Assembly: GCA_037042185.1 (NCBI GenBank)
Contig: JAXQJY010000030.1
Location: forward strand, 2,702,033 to 2,766,032
Direction: 5' to 3'
Length of the DNA stretch: 64,000 nucleotides
Source of the DNA: Sordariomycetes sp. S80-01Y
Lineage: Eukaryota; Ascomycota; Sordariomycetes
Shown here: positions 1-10,411 of the stretch, piece by piece
How positions within the stretch are numbered: position 1 is the stretch's first letter
Layout: each line of letters opens with the position of its first letter
Made by a program: the position numbers and the translations under genes
The notes under the pieces: model-generated
Told to the model about the DNA's origin: nothing
The model's input: the letters and a program-made list of their open reading frames with translations, nothing else
Database searches by the model: none

Positions 1-1606
1 GTGATTGGATGCACATGTGAAGTGCAGATGAAGGAGACGCATGAGTGAACTATGTGTTTGTTAGCCTAGGATACCGGAAGTTCGAGTCTACTGCCTTAAC
101 GATAACCACTTGAATACCGCGCCTAGTTCCTGAATGGCCCCAACCACGACGTTTGGTACATAGGGCCGAGTATGTGTCGTGGGCTCTAACGTTGGATTCG
201 AGGGCTACTTAGCTACTTTCTGATTTTAAACTTGCGTACCCCCCAAAGCCAGGGAAACGAAGAAGAGGGAGCCCGGAGTGGCAGGCAACGAGGCAATCAG
301 ACGCCAAGAAGATACATTACCTCTTGAAGCAGATAAGCAAGCTTCCTTTCCGCTGAGATCAAATCAAAGGTGCCATGAAATCGGTCGAGAAGGCTCAGAA
401 TGGAACAGGGTTGTTTTTCCATCGATTGATTGGTGAACCTCGTATGCAACACGGCCGGAAGTGCAAAATGGCTGCGAGAGGCAGACCACCACTGCGTCAG
501 ATGATCGACCAAGATTCACATTGCGCGCCCGCTAAATCAAGGGGCAAAATTCGTACGGGAAGCATATCAGTTTGCGTTTTCTTGTCCAGCGACACACCGT
601 GACCCACGCATGGCCGAAGCGGACACGCCTTGTACCCTACGACGTCTCTATGTTGTCACGTTGCAGGTTGAATCTCCAGGTCTCCCATGGTGTTGGCCAA
701 GCAGTTGGCAATTCAATATCTCCGTAGCTGCAGAGTCCAGGAGATCTAAAGGCAATAGAGTAGTGAAAGGCTCCCTATAGTGGCCCGAGAGAATGCGGTC
801 GTAGAGGGCCAGTAAATTGCTAAATAATTTTCATACATACCACTAATTAAACACTTTTCGACGAAGGATATCAGCGAGGAATTTCTATACAGACGGCCGA
901 GTCGTGGAAACAGGACCGTGGCGACGCTGTATCGGTTCTCACTAGCGGCATTGCCCTATGAGGTGGACGCAATGGGTTAGGCTCGACGAGACCCTTGGGG
1001 GAGACCTGTGTGGTCCCGCTGGTGTCGATGTGTTTTTCCGTGGGTTGCAAATGTATCGAGCCGTCTGACGTCTCGAGGGCGGCTCATCGCGCTTCGTGGC
1101 GGGCCGTGGAAGTCTCCGGTGTGGGGGATGAAGATGCGCACGTTGAAGCTGTCCGGTGGGCTGGTGCGACGACAGGAGCCTTCATGAATGGTGATTCTGA
1201 TATAGTAATTCTCGGTATTCGAGAGCTTCTTTACAGGAGGATGATTGACGTGACTCGGCTGGCGTCGAGGCTGGGTGTATCTGGCTTTGTACTTGGCGGA
1301 GTCCATGTTTACTGGCGTGACCGAATTGAGAGACTGAAGCTTCTTGGGCTAGGAAGAAAAGAGGGAGCCTTGAAGTTTATGAAGGTTGATTTATCGCCCG
1401 CAGTCGAGGCGTTGTCTTTACCCACTGCTTGTCCAGGCTTGACAAGCACAGGCTGATTGGCAATTACACTTGCCTGCTGCTGATGCAGGACAACCAGTAT
1501 AACTCTTGTTCGCTGTCGCATATCCCAAAATGTCTGACTGCCACCCATGTGAAGCAATCAATGTTCTTTCGCCTTTCCAAACCAGTCAGTAGGAAGCTCC
1601 TCGGCC
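1..1606. other. No convincing gene at the left edge
   Basis: Short open frames on both strands overlap each other (the longest is about 150 codons near 995-1456). None shows a recognisable domain, a signal peptide or fungal splice structure. No tRNA-like cloverleaf was seen. It could hold the 3' flank of the minus-strand gene that follows plus part of a neighbour outside the window. Confidence 0.5.
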
Positions 1607-2233
1607 TCAACCAGCGCCGGCGCCTGCACCTCCACCGCCGGCTGAAGCGTTCTGCCGCCTTCTTATCAGATCGTACAGCGTCACGACCGTCATCAGAACT
1701 TTCAAGTCGAAATCCTCTCCCCAATCCCCCCTGATCTCAAGCGTGCCGCACTTGCTGACGCCACGCTCGTGCGTGAAGACGGCCAGGACCCTACCCGCCC
1801 CGTCGACGAGCTTGAAGTCCTGGCTGCTGAAGCCCGAGGCCTTCATGCCCTGCACGCTCTCGTGCTTGGTCTTCTTCCAAGTCAGCGGCACGGGCACGTC
1901 ACTTTCCCCGGGCAAGGCTGCGGGAAAGGAGAATTCGAAGCGCGGCGCTCCCTGTCGGGTAACATCGTCCCATTGGATGTTGGGCGAGGAAGGGTCGCCG
2001 AGTCCCAGCGTGAACGATCGAGAGGCCTTGGGGGTGTGGACGCAGGCCACGATGGGTGGGTCATCTTTCAAAGACGCTCCCCTGTGGAGGGCGAGGTTTG
2101 GTTTGCCGCGGGTAAAGACAGAGATGTCAACGACAAAGGCCACGGGAGAGGAATCGCTCTCTGGCCGGATGTCGTAGTGGCGGGAGAAGGCCGGTTTGGA
2201 CAGTTTCCAGGTGCGCGGCCGTGGAGCGTCCAT
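1607..2233 (-). CDS. Conserved fungal protein, tubby C-terminal-like fold suspected
   Basis: This is an uninterrupted frame of 208 aa. The start is set at the ATG of MDAPRPRTW (2233), because the 31 codons upstream in the same frame look like untranslated leader. The protein begins TWKLSKPAFSRHYDI, continues with alternating beta-strand-like segments (VVDISVF, SFTLGLG, FKLVD, RVLAVFTH, GTLEIRG), and ends in a hydrophobic helix (KVLMTVVTLYDLIRR) and a Gly/Ala-rich tail. This order (many strands, then one C-terminal hydrophobic helix) resembles the tubby C-terminal-like or LURP-one-type proteins common in ascomycetes. That family placement is my inference from layout, with no catalytic motif to test. 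There is no signal peptide. No intron is needed. A function cannot be assigned. Confidence 0.7.
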   Translation of the reverse strand: MDAPRPRTWKLSKPAFSRHYDIRPESDSSPVAFVVDISVFTRGKPNLALHRGASLKDDPPIVACVHTPKASRSFTLGLGDPSSPNIQWDDVTRQGAPRFEFSFPAALPGESDVPVPLTWKKTKHESVQGMKASGFSSQDFKLVDGAGRVLAVFTHERGVSKCGTLEIRGDWGEDFDLKVLMTVVTLYDLIRRRQNASAGGGGAGAGAG

Positions 2234-3047
2234 TGTGATGTTTGACAAGCAGCTGCGAATCAAGCCTCGAGATGCGAATTGCGCGGATGTGATGTTGATG
2301 TTTCCAGCTGTTGTGATGTTATACAACCACGTGAGCTGTCAGGTCCGGTAAGGCTGGTGGGTATGAGGTCATAACCTGATCGACACGGCGCAGCCACTCT
2401 GGGGGTGAGCTACGAAGGTGGAGGAGCTGACAGACGCGAAGCTTGACAAACGAGAACCGAGAAGTGCATCCGAGGCGTCGAATGGAAAAGAGACAACGCC
2501 ATCGCAGAATCAACGTATGACAGTCGTGTTTGTCGTATCTCGCGGCTCCGAACCAAGACGCACGAGACGGAGGACCGAGTGGGCCTCCAACCCGCCGTGC
2601 CTGATGGCCCCGGCCTGGGCGACGGACATGTGGGGATGACCTCGAAGCTGCGTTGCATCCGAGCCACATCACCTCGCACCTCAGGCAGCTGAAAATAGCA
2701 GCGCAGTTCTGTTGACGTCGCGCTGCGCTGCGCAAGCCACATGCTCGCCCCTGCCGACGCAGCCGTCACGCTGGCCAACCTGCGCTGGCAGTGCCTCAAG
2801 CCTCCCGGTGCGCCCCGCCGCAGTCACTGCGCCACCCCACCAGCCCACAGACGCCGTGACCCCGCTGAGGTGCCCCTCTCTCGGGCCTACCGGCACCCTG
2901 GAAGCTCGTCGTCGCTGTCAGTGGCCTCCCACTTCCCTGGCCTCCACCATCTGCACGCACCTTACATACATACATATACTCGAACCCCAGCCGACTCGAC
3001 CTACAACTCGCATCTCCATTATCGATCGAACCCTCAAACCCCTCGAA
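2234..3047. other. Divergent intergenic region between two genes
   Basis: It separates the minus-strand tubby-like gene and the plus-strand PQYG-rich gene, so it probably holds both promoters. The last 150 bases are C-rich and T/A-poor with a short CATACATACATATA run near 2964, typical of a fungal 5' leader. Open frames that run in from 2712 and 2741 are out of register or are leader sequence. Confidence 0.5.
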
Positions 3048-3734
3048 ATGTCAAACCAAGACTACTACGGCCAGCAACAAGGCGGCTACGGCCAGCCCCA
3101 GCACCCCCAGCAGCCCCAGTACGGCGGTCAGCCTCCCTACCCGCACTCTCCGCAGCCGCAGTACGGCGCGCACCAGCAGCAACATCATCAACAACAGCAA
3201 CAATATGGCCACCAGCAGCCACAGTACGCGCAGCAGGGAGGCCACTCGCCCTACCCTCCACAGCAGAGCCCCTACGGCGCGCCCCCTCCCCATCAGCAGT
3301 ACGGCCAGCAGTACCCTCCCCAGAGCCACTCGCCCCAGCCGGGCTACGGCCATCCGCCTCCCCAGCAGGACTACCGCTCGACCTCGCCCTATCCTCAGGG
3401 TCAACCAGCCCACGCCTATCCCGGCCAGCAACCCTACGGCCAGCACCCGCAGGGCGCGTATCCTCCAGGCCCCGGTGGCCCCGACGGCGAGAAGGGACTT
3501 GGCGCAACTCTGGCCGGAGGCGCGGCCGGCGCATGGGGCGCTCACAAGCTAGGCGGCACCGGCATGCTGGGCACGTTGGGTGCGGCGGCGGCGGGTGCGT
3601 TGGGCGCCAACTTTGTAGAGCACAAGGTCAAGGGCAAGAAGGGGAAGAAGGACAAGAAGCACAAGAAGGAGAAGAAGTACAAGTCCAGGGGAGGCTCGTC
3701 CTCTAGCTCGTCGAGCTCGAGCGACTCTGACTGA
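3048..3734 (+). CDS. PQYG-rich protein with glycine-zipper segment and basic/Ser tail
   Basis: This is a 228-aa single-exon protein starting MSNQDYYGQQQGGYG; the frame stays open upstream, but the start fits a CTCGAA ATG context after a leader. Residues 1 to about 145 are low complexity, rich in Pro, Gln, Tyr and Gly, with recurring QYG and PYG units. About residues 150-190 form a Gly/Ala-rich stretch (GATLAGGAAGAWGAHKLGG, then GTLGAAAAGALGANF) that matches a glycine-zipper membrane-inserting pattern. A lysine-rich segment (KGKKGKKDKKHKKEKK) follows, then poly-Ser with a final DSD. Proteins of this layout are widespread in ascomycetes and mostly uncharacterised; membrane association or condensate behaviour is inference. 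The N-terminus resembles that of the annexin encoded at 21194. No signal peptide is present. Confidence 0.8.
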   Translation: MSNQDYYGQQQGGYGQPQHPQQPQYGGQPPYPHSPQPQYGAHQQQHHQQQQQYGHQQPQYAQQGGHSPYPPQQSPYGAPPPHQQYGQQYPPQSHSPQPGYGHPPPQQDYRSTSPYPQGQPAHAYPGQQPYGQHPQGAYPPGPGGPDGEKGLGATLAGGAAGAWGAHKLGGTGMLGTLGAAAAGALGANFVEHKVKGKKGKKDKKHKKEKKYKSRGGSSSSSSSSSDSD

Positions 3735-5657
3735 TCGCGCAGAGAAACCAGGATCGGGAGCGCGCAATGAGGGGACGGCGTTGGGGGGTAATGGGTTGGA
3801 TTACGAGTCAACGGCCGGCTATAGACTGATAGTTCACACTGAAAATTCTCCTCGATTACGTATCGTTGGCAAGAGCGCTTCAATCAATATTGATCTTTCA
3901 ACGGCGATACCTGCGCCGCAGCATCTAGGCACACAAGGCCAAACAGCCCTGCTCAGCTCGTCCACAATGCTAGTGCTGTATGAGTATCATGTGATAGACC
4001 GGACTGTTTCAAGCACGCAACGACCATGACAGCAGCGAGAGCCGTCTTCAAGCAACGCCCTTCTCAAGCATTCGTTGTCAGCTCTGTTATCGCTCAGCAT
4101 GGACAGCTGGAGTGGCGAAGGTACCAAAAGATGTTTGCGTGATCCTCCAGCGCCTTACGACAACAACGGGACAATTGTCTGGATAACATGGCGTCCAATA
4201 CAGGACCTAGGTAAGAAAGGTCTGACAATAGCTAGTTCAATCTGCTCCATGTTGATGCCTTTCGCTGAGTAGCACGTAGTCTTTCAGTTCGTAAAGTTTC
4301 ACGAAGGGCTTTAACAGTACGTAGTGCCTCGACGTAGCCGGTCAGTCTTAGTCTATGACCTAACCCCAACGGCATGTAACAATTCTTTTATTCCTCCGCA
4401 TTTTCTTGGGGAGCTTCTTGCTTCCGAAAAGCACATGACCTAACAAGGGCGGAAGGTGCCATTCATGGGCGTGCGAGTCCATATACACCCTGACCCCCGG
4501 GCAGGGATCGTGGGCGAAACGGGACTTCGAGCTAGTCTTCGGCTGGCTCATTTGACCGAAATATGTCACCGAGGGCATGACTGCATTCACAAGAACCGGG
4601 CAGAGGGACTTTCGCTAGGCCTTGATGAGAGGAGTGCTGGAAGCGGGCATGTCCTGGTCAGACTGAGCAGAGCAGCCCGGAGCTGACAGGCTCTCTTACC
4701 AATACTAGTAGAAGCCGGAAGGTTCGAGGAAATGAATTGCTCTAGTCTAGCCGGATAATGTCCTTGATTGTCGCTGGAAGGCACGAAGAGAAGATCATGC
4801 TCGATTCCTCAAATAACATCGGCTGAGCTTGCAGAGGCTATAACAGGCGTGAAAAGCTCCAAAAATCCATTTTATTCTTTATAGAGAGTCCTTAGGTTCT
4901 TAGAAGTTCATTTCATGGCATTGAAGCAAGGTCTCTCGGCCTTTTAGCCTGGCTTGACTTGGTCGGTACAGCGCAGCGATACGGGCTCTATTAGGCCACG
5001 CCTGAGCTTCTTGCCCGCATATAACTTGAAGAGAGAATCTGAAGGTGTCGCCACTGAGCGTCCAAGTTGTACTGCTTCTATAAATTGAAGCAATCCTGCG
5101 TCGGACCCTGACCAACGACGGCAAGCGACCATCGTGTAGTTGCGGACGACGCTGAGACTCGCTCCACTTTCCTTTGGAAGACTGAGTACAACAAAAAAGG
5201 AATGGATCTCCAGTCTCATAAGCCTCGCCGCGTAGGAAGACGTCAAGCTTTCGAGAAGAGTACAAGAAGCACTCGTTTTGCCGCTCATATAATCGTGGCG
5301 ATTGTCTTACGCTTCTTAGAAGAGGGTCCTCCCGTAGGTGTGGAACAGCGAAACAGCCAACAATCAGCCGTTGGTGTGGTTAGGCTCTCATCGGGCAATT
5401 TTCAATGGCATGATGCAACTAGCGAGCATGCTGACTTTGATACGGAAGACTCCCAGAGTTAGGGTGACCCCAAAGACTCGTTCTCGGATGAGCTAACGGC
5501 GCGGAGACGGCCCGGGGGAAGAAAGACCCGAACGGGATTGATGATTGGTTTCTATGGGATTCTGGAATCCCACAACCGCCGTCGCTTTGTAACTCACGAC
5601 GCAACCACAGCACGCGCATTTGTATAGACAGCGGCAAGTTGTGTAAAATTTGAAATC
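3735..5657. other. 1.9-kb intergenic region, nothing firm
   Basis: Only short overlapping frames occur, for example a 114-codon minus-strand frame at 4944-5288 without a recognisable motif. No tRNA or repeat was recognised. The last 200 bases are probably the promoter of the alanyl-tRNA editing gene. Confidence 0.4.
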
Positions 5658-7100
5658 ATGGCTATCCTGGACAGCACGTTGGTGAAAGGTCGCGCTGTCG
5701 GTGCTTTGGCCTGCCAGTCAAATTCTTACCAGACCACTCTGGAGACGGAGGTTATCTCATGCGTCCAGGCGCCCAAGCTCGAGCAGAATGGTAGCAAGAA
5801 TAAGCAGCAGCAGCAGCAGCAGCGGAAAACATCTGATGAGGACGAGTGGCTCATAGAGTGCGCCGATTCTGTCTTCTTCCCTGAAGGTACGGCAAACCTG
5901 CTTTTCAAATTGACAAAAGTCCTGGCAGTCTAATCAAATATCTCAGGCGGCGGCCAGCCGTGCGATCACGGCACTCTGACCCTGCTCACCAGCGCTGACC
6001 AAAAGCCCATCCCCATCAGGAACGTACAAAGACAAGGCCTGCGGTGCATCATCTACTCGCCTGAGCCCTTCGCGCCTGGCGTGAAGATTCGCCAAGAGAT
6101 CGACTGGAAACGGCGGTGGGACCATATGCAGCAACACACCGGACAGCATCTCCTCTCCGCCATCATGGAGAGCTACTGCCCCGAGCTTGAGACTCTTGGG
6201 TGGGGCATGGGCAGCGAGGGCAGCATGAACTATGTGGATGTTCAGCGCAAGCCGACGGACGAGGAGCTCGACAAGATCCAGGGGCTGTGCACACAAGCGA
6301 TCCAGGATGATCACAAAATTTGGCTCGAGACGCCTGGCAACGCTAAGGATGACTCTCTGCCCGAGGATTATGACAAGACAGAAGGTGTTGTACGGGTTAT
6401 CCACATTGGTAATCTTGACGCCAACTCGTAAGTCATACCTCCAGCCCGTAGAGCTGACTGCCGTACTGATCGAGAACACTCCAGCTGTTGCGGGACGCAC
6501 TTAGCACAGACTTCACACATTGGTCTTGTGGTCTTTGGGTCGTCACAGCCGATCCATGGGAAGAACTGTCGACTCCAATTCATGACTGGGGACAGGGCCA
6601 TCAACCTCGCCACCGCCTCCGTCAACGCCATCGGCACGCTTGCCAAACTCACATCCTCCAAGCTCGCTCCCGCAGAAGTGGTTGCCAAAGTCAAGGAGAT
6701 GAGCGAGGCAGGCATGGAGTCTCGCCGTACGGAAAAGAAGCTCCTTTTGGAGATTGCAAAGTACGAAAGCGAACGAGCCAAGGCCGTCATCCAGACGGGG
6801 AAGGACGCGCTGGTTTATCGACCTGACGGCGGCATTGACTTCATCAATAAGGTAATTGGTGAGGTCAAGGATACCGTGGCGGGAACCGGTCTGGTGATCG
6901 TTGCCGCGACTGGACAGGCGAAGAGTGCCGGCTCGGTGGTCATCAACGGCGACAAGGAAGCCGTTGATGTCGTGGCAGACAAGGTGAAGTCGGCTCTGCC
7001 GAGCATCAAAGGACATGGAAATGGCGGCAAATGGCAAGGGAAGGTATCGGAGTGGCAAAAGGTGGAGCTGAAGCAGTTCAAGGCGCTGTTTGCGCAATGA
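5658..7100 (+). CDS. Alanyl-tRNA editing protein (AlaX / AARSD1-like)
   Basis: Three exons (5658-5886, 5947-6427, 6485-7100) give 441 aa, close to animal AARSD1. The family hydrolyses mischarged Ser- or Gly-tRNA(Ala) in trans, using the editing domain shared with alanyl-tRNA synthetase. Joining exons 1 and 2 restores the hallmark GGGQPCDHG at about residue 77. Exon 2 holds the zinc ligands HTGQH (H140, H144). The exon 2-3 junction restores SCCGTH (C238, H242), the second half of the zinc site. Both introns have GTACGG or GTAAGT donors and CAG acceptors. The C-terminal 190 aa contain the helical/oligomerisation part typical of the long AlaX-II form. An insertion near residues 50-58 encodes a CAG-type glutamine run, which is unusual and probably a disordered loop. 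The protein should be cytosolic, with no targeting signal seen. Confidence 0.93.
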
Positions 7101-7215
7101 AGCCGGCCCTTTGCAAAGATGGACACGAGCATGTGCATAGAGATGAAGTAAATAGACATTTAGAGTGTACAGGCCACAAGTTTCGTACCTGTATTGTATT
7201 GCTTCAAGCACTGTC

Positions 7216-7609
7216 TTAGTGAATAAGCTCTTGTATTTGATTGAGCAGCTGGGCAATGGTCTCAACGCTACCGTCATGACCATGATCACCAATAACCGAC
7301 GCCCATAAACTCTAGCCCATCCTAGCGTCTAACAGTGCCAAGCTCTCTATATGAGGGAATGCGTCTTTATAATGGATCCCGAAGGCGTCCTTAACAGCGT
7401 CGAAGTACGCCTGGCGGCTCTCGTCGATCTCGACGCCCGGACAGCTCATGTACGTTTTGAAGCCCTCGTCGGCGTTCGCCGCAAGGGCTGAGATGACCGC
7501 CCCTTTAATCTTGAAGGATATCTTCTACTAGGGTATCTCCCATCTCAATGCCCAAGCCACCGTCATGGCCCTCGTTCAAAGTGCTTATGGCTGAGGAAGC
7601 TAGCACGCG
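7216..7609 (-). pseudogene. Decayed gene fragment, family not recognised
   Basis: Reading the minus strand from about 7609, one frame gives RVLASSAISTLNEGHDGG and continues to DTLVEDILQD, then stops (TAA). The next frame continues from about 7525 as KGAVISALAANADEGFKTY through CPGVEID and FPHIESL. It meets a TAG at 7312-7314 and carries on in the same frame through GDHGHDGSVETIAQLL to a final TAA at 7216. The amphipathic, protein-like text on both sides of a frameshift and a nonsense codon argues for a broken gene. An unannotated intron around 7520-7530 (a TAGTAG acceptor is present) could explain the first break but not the TAG. I cannot name the family. It lies tail-to-tail with the alanyl-tRNA editing gene. 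Confidence 0.4.
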
Positions 7610-9206
7610 GCGACGGCAACAACAGTGGCGATCCACATGGTGCTAAGTATACAGAGTAATTTTTGACTTATTGCTTTCGCCTTCAAGAGTCTAGATTGCT
7701 CTCACTTTGCTGCACGGGTCGCTGCATAGGCAGCGGTGCACCTTTCGCCATCCAACCGAGGAGTGGGCCTGGCGGTCTTTATAGAGCGCAACGCGCAAGA
7801 TGGGACGAATCTCGGAGTTAGCTCTTCTTTCACATCATGCTACGTTGTGCCGTTGCCTCTTCCCTCGGTCGAATGGGCCATTGGACCGTGAGGTGTAAAA
7901 GACATTCAGCGCCCGTGCGACGCCTTCACGCTGGAGTACGCCGATGACATCGCTTGGTCACGACAACCCAGCTGCAGCGACTGCTTATCGCGGCCTTTTG
8001 AAACATTAAGCACCTCGTCTGCAGAATCTTGTTTCGAGTTCACTGCGCCTCGTCATCCCGGCCAAACGAGTCAGTTCCATGTCGAGGAGCTACAGGATGG
8101 GCCTCAATTCGTGGCCGGATCGCAACGACTCAATGCCTCTCTCTGGCCCTTCTTTTGCTACGGAATGGAGAAAGACTCCTCTCAGTCTCGTAGTTGAAAG
8201 TGCCGGCATCGTTTTGAACCTGTGAACTGCTGGACCGCTTGCCGCACCGGGAGCACCATCCGCAAGCAATAGCCTCCTCCTCAGCAATGCTATCAAGGCA
8301 CGGGACGTCAGGCAGAGGAGGGTATTTGTCCCTGACACGGTCCGTTCGCGCGTCCAGCAGAAGCGGTCCAAGGATTGACCTTGGACCAAAATTCCACGAG
8401 AGATGCCATAGTGTCACGCTGCGACGCTGCTCAGCACTAACCGCTGTTGTAAAAGTGGACCGAATCCCGAGTCCTTCTCGGTCCCGAGGAAAAGGAAGAC
8501 CCCCAAGCACGTACTATGGACTATGGGCAAATGCCGTCCCCTGTCCCTGCGTCGGCCTCGGCATTGCATTGCCGGCACGACACATGGTCCGTGGACCCGG
8601 ACTACGGACTAGGTATAGTAGTAGCAGAGCAGGCAGGCAGCAGCGACGTCGCGGATGGACTAGGCGAATCTTGTAAGGTGCCATGGATTCCTTCGCGACC
8701 GCATGACGACTGGCGCGCGCTCCGCTGGCTGCGATCCAGGCATGGGCGGCGCTTGACCCTCCAATCTCGATGGGGGCCAACCGCCTCTTGCGATCAGCGG
8801 CCCTCGTGGTCAATCCGGGACAGCCCTATCATTATCGACGATTTGGGGGCTCCCACGCCCCGGCGCCCCGGTACTCGTCCTGGCCACGACGCGCTGGAGC
8901 TGGGATTCCCCCACAATCCGGAACCCTATGAGGCGGCGAATGCCGTTCGCTCGTGGGACGACCGCTCTGCAGGGAGTGTTCTGGTGAGTACGTACCAGCA
9001 CCGGCGCCAGCACCAGCGCGACCGCTCGTGGACGTTGCCCGAGCAGAAGGAATTCCCATGTTGGTGCCTGGTCACTTCTCATCGATCCTTTGATGGAACT
9101 TTGGTGTTGGGAGTCCCGAGAAGAAGCCGCTGGTGACATACCGTCCCTGCGTTGAGTGGTCCTTGTGCTAGGTGAGGATCAGGTATCTGAGGAGCGTAAA
9201 TCCCAA
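7610..9206. other. 1.6-kb region without a supported gene
   Basis: Several overlapping frames of 100-200 codons exist on both strands (8239-8676 plus, 8130-8510 minus, 8516-9136 plus) but they shadow one another. They lack splice-linked partners or recognisable domains. Confidence 0.4.
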
Positions 9207-9215
9207 TTATAAAAG
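9207..9215 (+). promoter_or_regulatory. TATA box of the secreted 8-Cys protein gene
   Basis: A TTATAAAAG element lies about 105 bp before the ATG at 9318. A CA-rich leader (ACACACAAGCCC) precedes the start, as is common for strongly expressed fungal genes. Confidence 0.5.
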
Positions 9216-9317
9216 AGCCATCCTGTCTTTGACCAGTATCTACAAGACACAGCTCCAACAAACACACAAGCCCAGTCATCCACTTCCACTCTTCGCTCAG
9301 ACGTCCCCATCTATAAG

Positions 9318-9798
9318 ATGCAGTTCACACTTGCCACCCTCTTCACTCTGGCCACCGCCGCCATGGCCGCTCCCAAGGAGCAGAGCCTCGACGCGCGCGG
9401 CGATGTAAGTCTCCGAGATCATTCCCAAGGACAGACCGCAGCCAGCTAACATCACCCACCAGGGCGCCATCGTCTGCGGCCCCAGCACCGTCGTCAGCCA
9501 GACCCAGGAGCGCGAGCACTTCGTCGAGGGCCAGAACTACCTGCACGGACTGGGCGCGCAGTGCGGCTCCGCCGCCGGCCACTGCAGCCGCGTGTCGTGC
9601 TCCAACGACGCCGCCATCTGGCTGTGCAACAACAGCGGCGCCGACATCAACAACATGGACTGCGGCATCCTCGCTGACTACGTCGACCACATCTTCGACC
9701 AGTGCCAGAAGGACGGCCTGTACGCCGTCGACTTTGCCGTCGGCTACCAGGAGAACACGGACGGCTGGGTCGTCCAGGCCGGCTGGAACAGCTGCTAG
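9318..9798 (+). CDS. Small secreted cysteine-rich protein (8 Cys)
   Basis: Two exons (9318-9404, 9463-9798; GTAAGT donor, GCTAAC branch, CCAG acceptor) encode 140 aa. MQFTLATLFTLATAAMAAP is a clear signal peptide. A short pro-like stretch ends in DARGD, near a possible basic processing site. The mature part has eight cysteines (VCG, QCG, HCS, SCS, LCN, DCG, QCQ, NSC), enough for four disulfides, with a Gly-Trp-rich end (DGWVVQAGWNSC). It is therefore a compact secreted protein of the kind often listed as effector or antimicrobial candidates. I do not recognise a named family, and no activity is claimed. The window context (neighbouring editing enzyme and regulator) gives no functional clue. 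Confidence 0.85.
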
Positions 9799-10411
9799 AC
9801 GCGGCATCCAATCGTGCAGTGGAGGGTTTGGTCTCGTTTTAAGAGGCACTAGCCGGTTCTGGCCCTTAGAATCTCCTGCGCTTCCGCGTCTCAGGTGCAA
9901 TAAAAATCTTCTAGCTATTTTTGGTCCATCATATGTCCGATCCATGATGACTTATTGGCGTTAAGCGGTGAGGTAGGCGGCAGTTTCCCCCCGCCGTTAG
10001 CTATGCGTCAATGTGTGAATCCATCCCTTAGATACAATGGAGTACCAATCCGGCATTGGGACGTGGCTGGAACACGAGAGCTACCAAGGTTCGGAATGAA
10101 GTAGGGGCGTGGCCGTGGTTCAAATTTAGACTAGTAATACCATTCTCTGCACCTGGAAACCAGGCCCCTCAATACAATGCAGCTTTCGCTCATACATACA
10201 CTGGTCGAAACCAACCAACGCCGCGCTGAAACCACATTACAGACCGTCGCCCTTGAGTGACGTCTCAAGCCCCGACTCCCAGCCGTTAATCAGCCGTTAA
10301 ACCCAGACTCTGGGAACCATGTGAAAGCTACTCCCCGAACGCCGATCCTCGCTTCTCCCGGACCCTCCCAATCGGCGGGTCGCGAGCCTCCTTTTGCCTG
10401 CCAATGCATTA
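9799..10411. other. Convergent 3' intergenic region
   Basis: It lies between the 3' ends of the secreted protein gene and the minus-strand Zn2Cys6 gene. It contains AATAAAAATC near 9899-9908, a likely polyadenylation signal for the plus-strand gene. No open frame is supported. Confidence 0.5.

Noticed and set aside
995-1456. 153-codon plus-strand frame near the left edge
   Set aside because: Overlaps open minus-strand frames, with no motif, signal or splice evidence.
8130-9136. Overlapping frames of 100-200 codons on both strands, one with a CGWCSRCGK cysteine group
   Set aside because: No splice partners, starts or recognisable families. The cysteine group alone is too weak.
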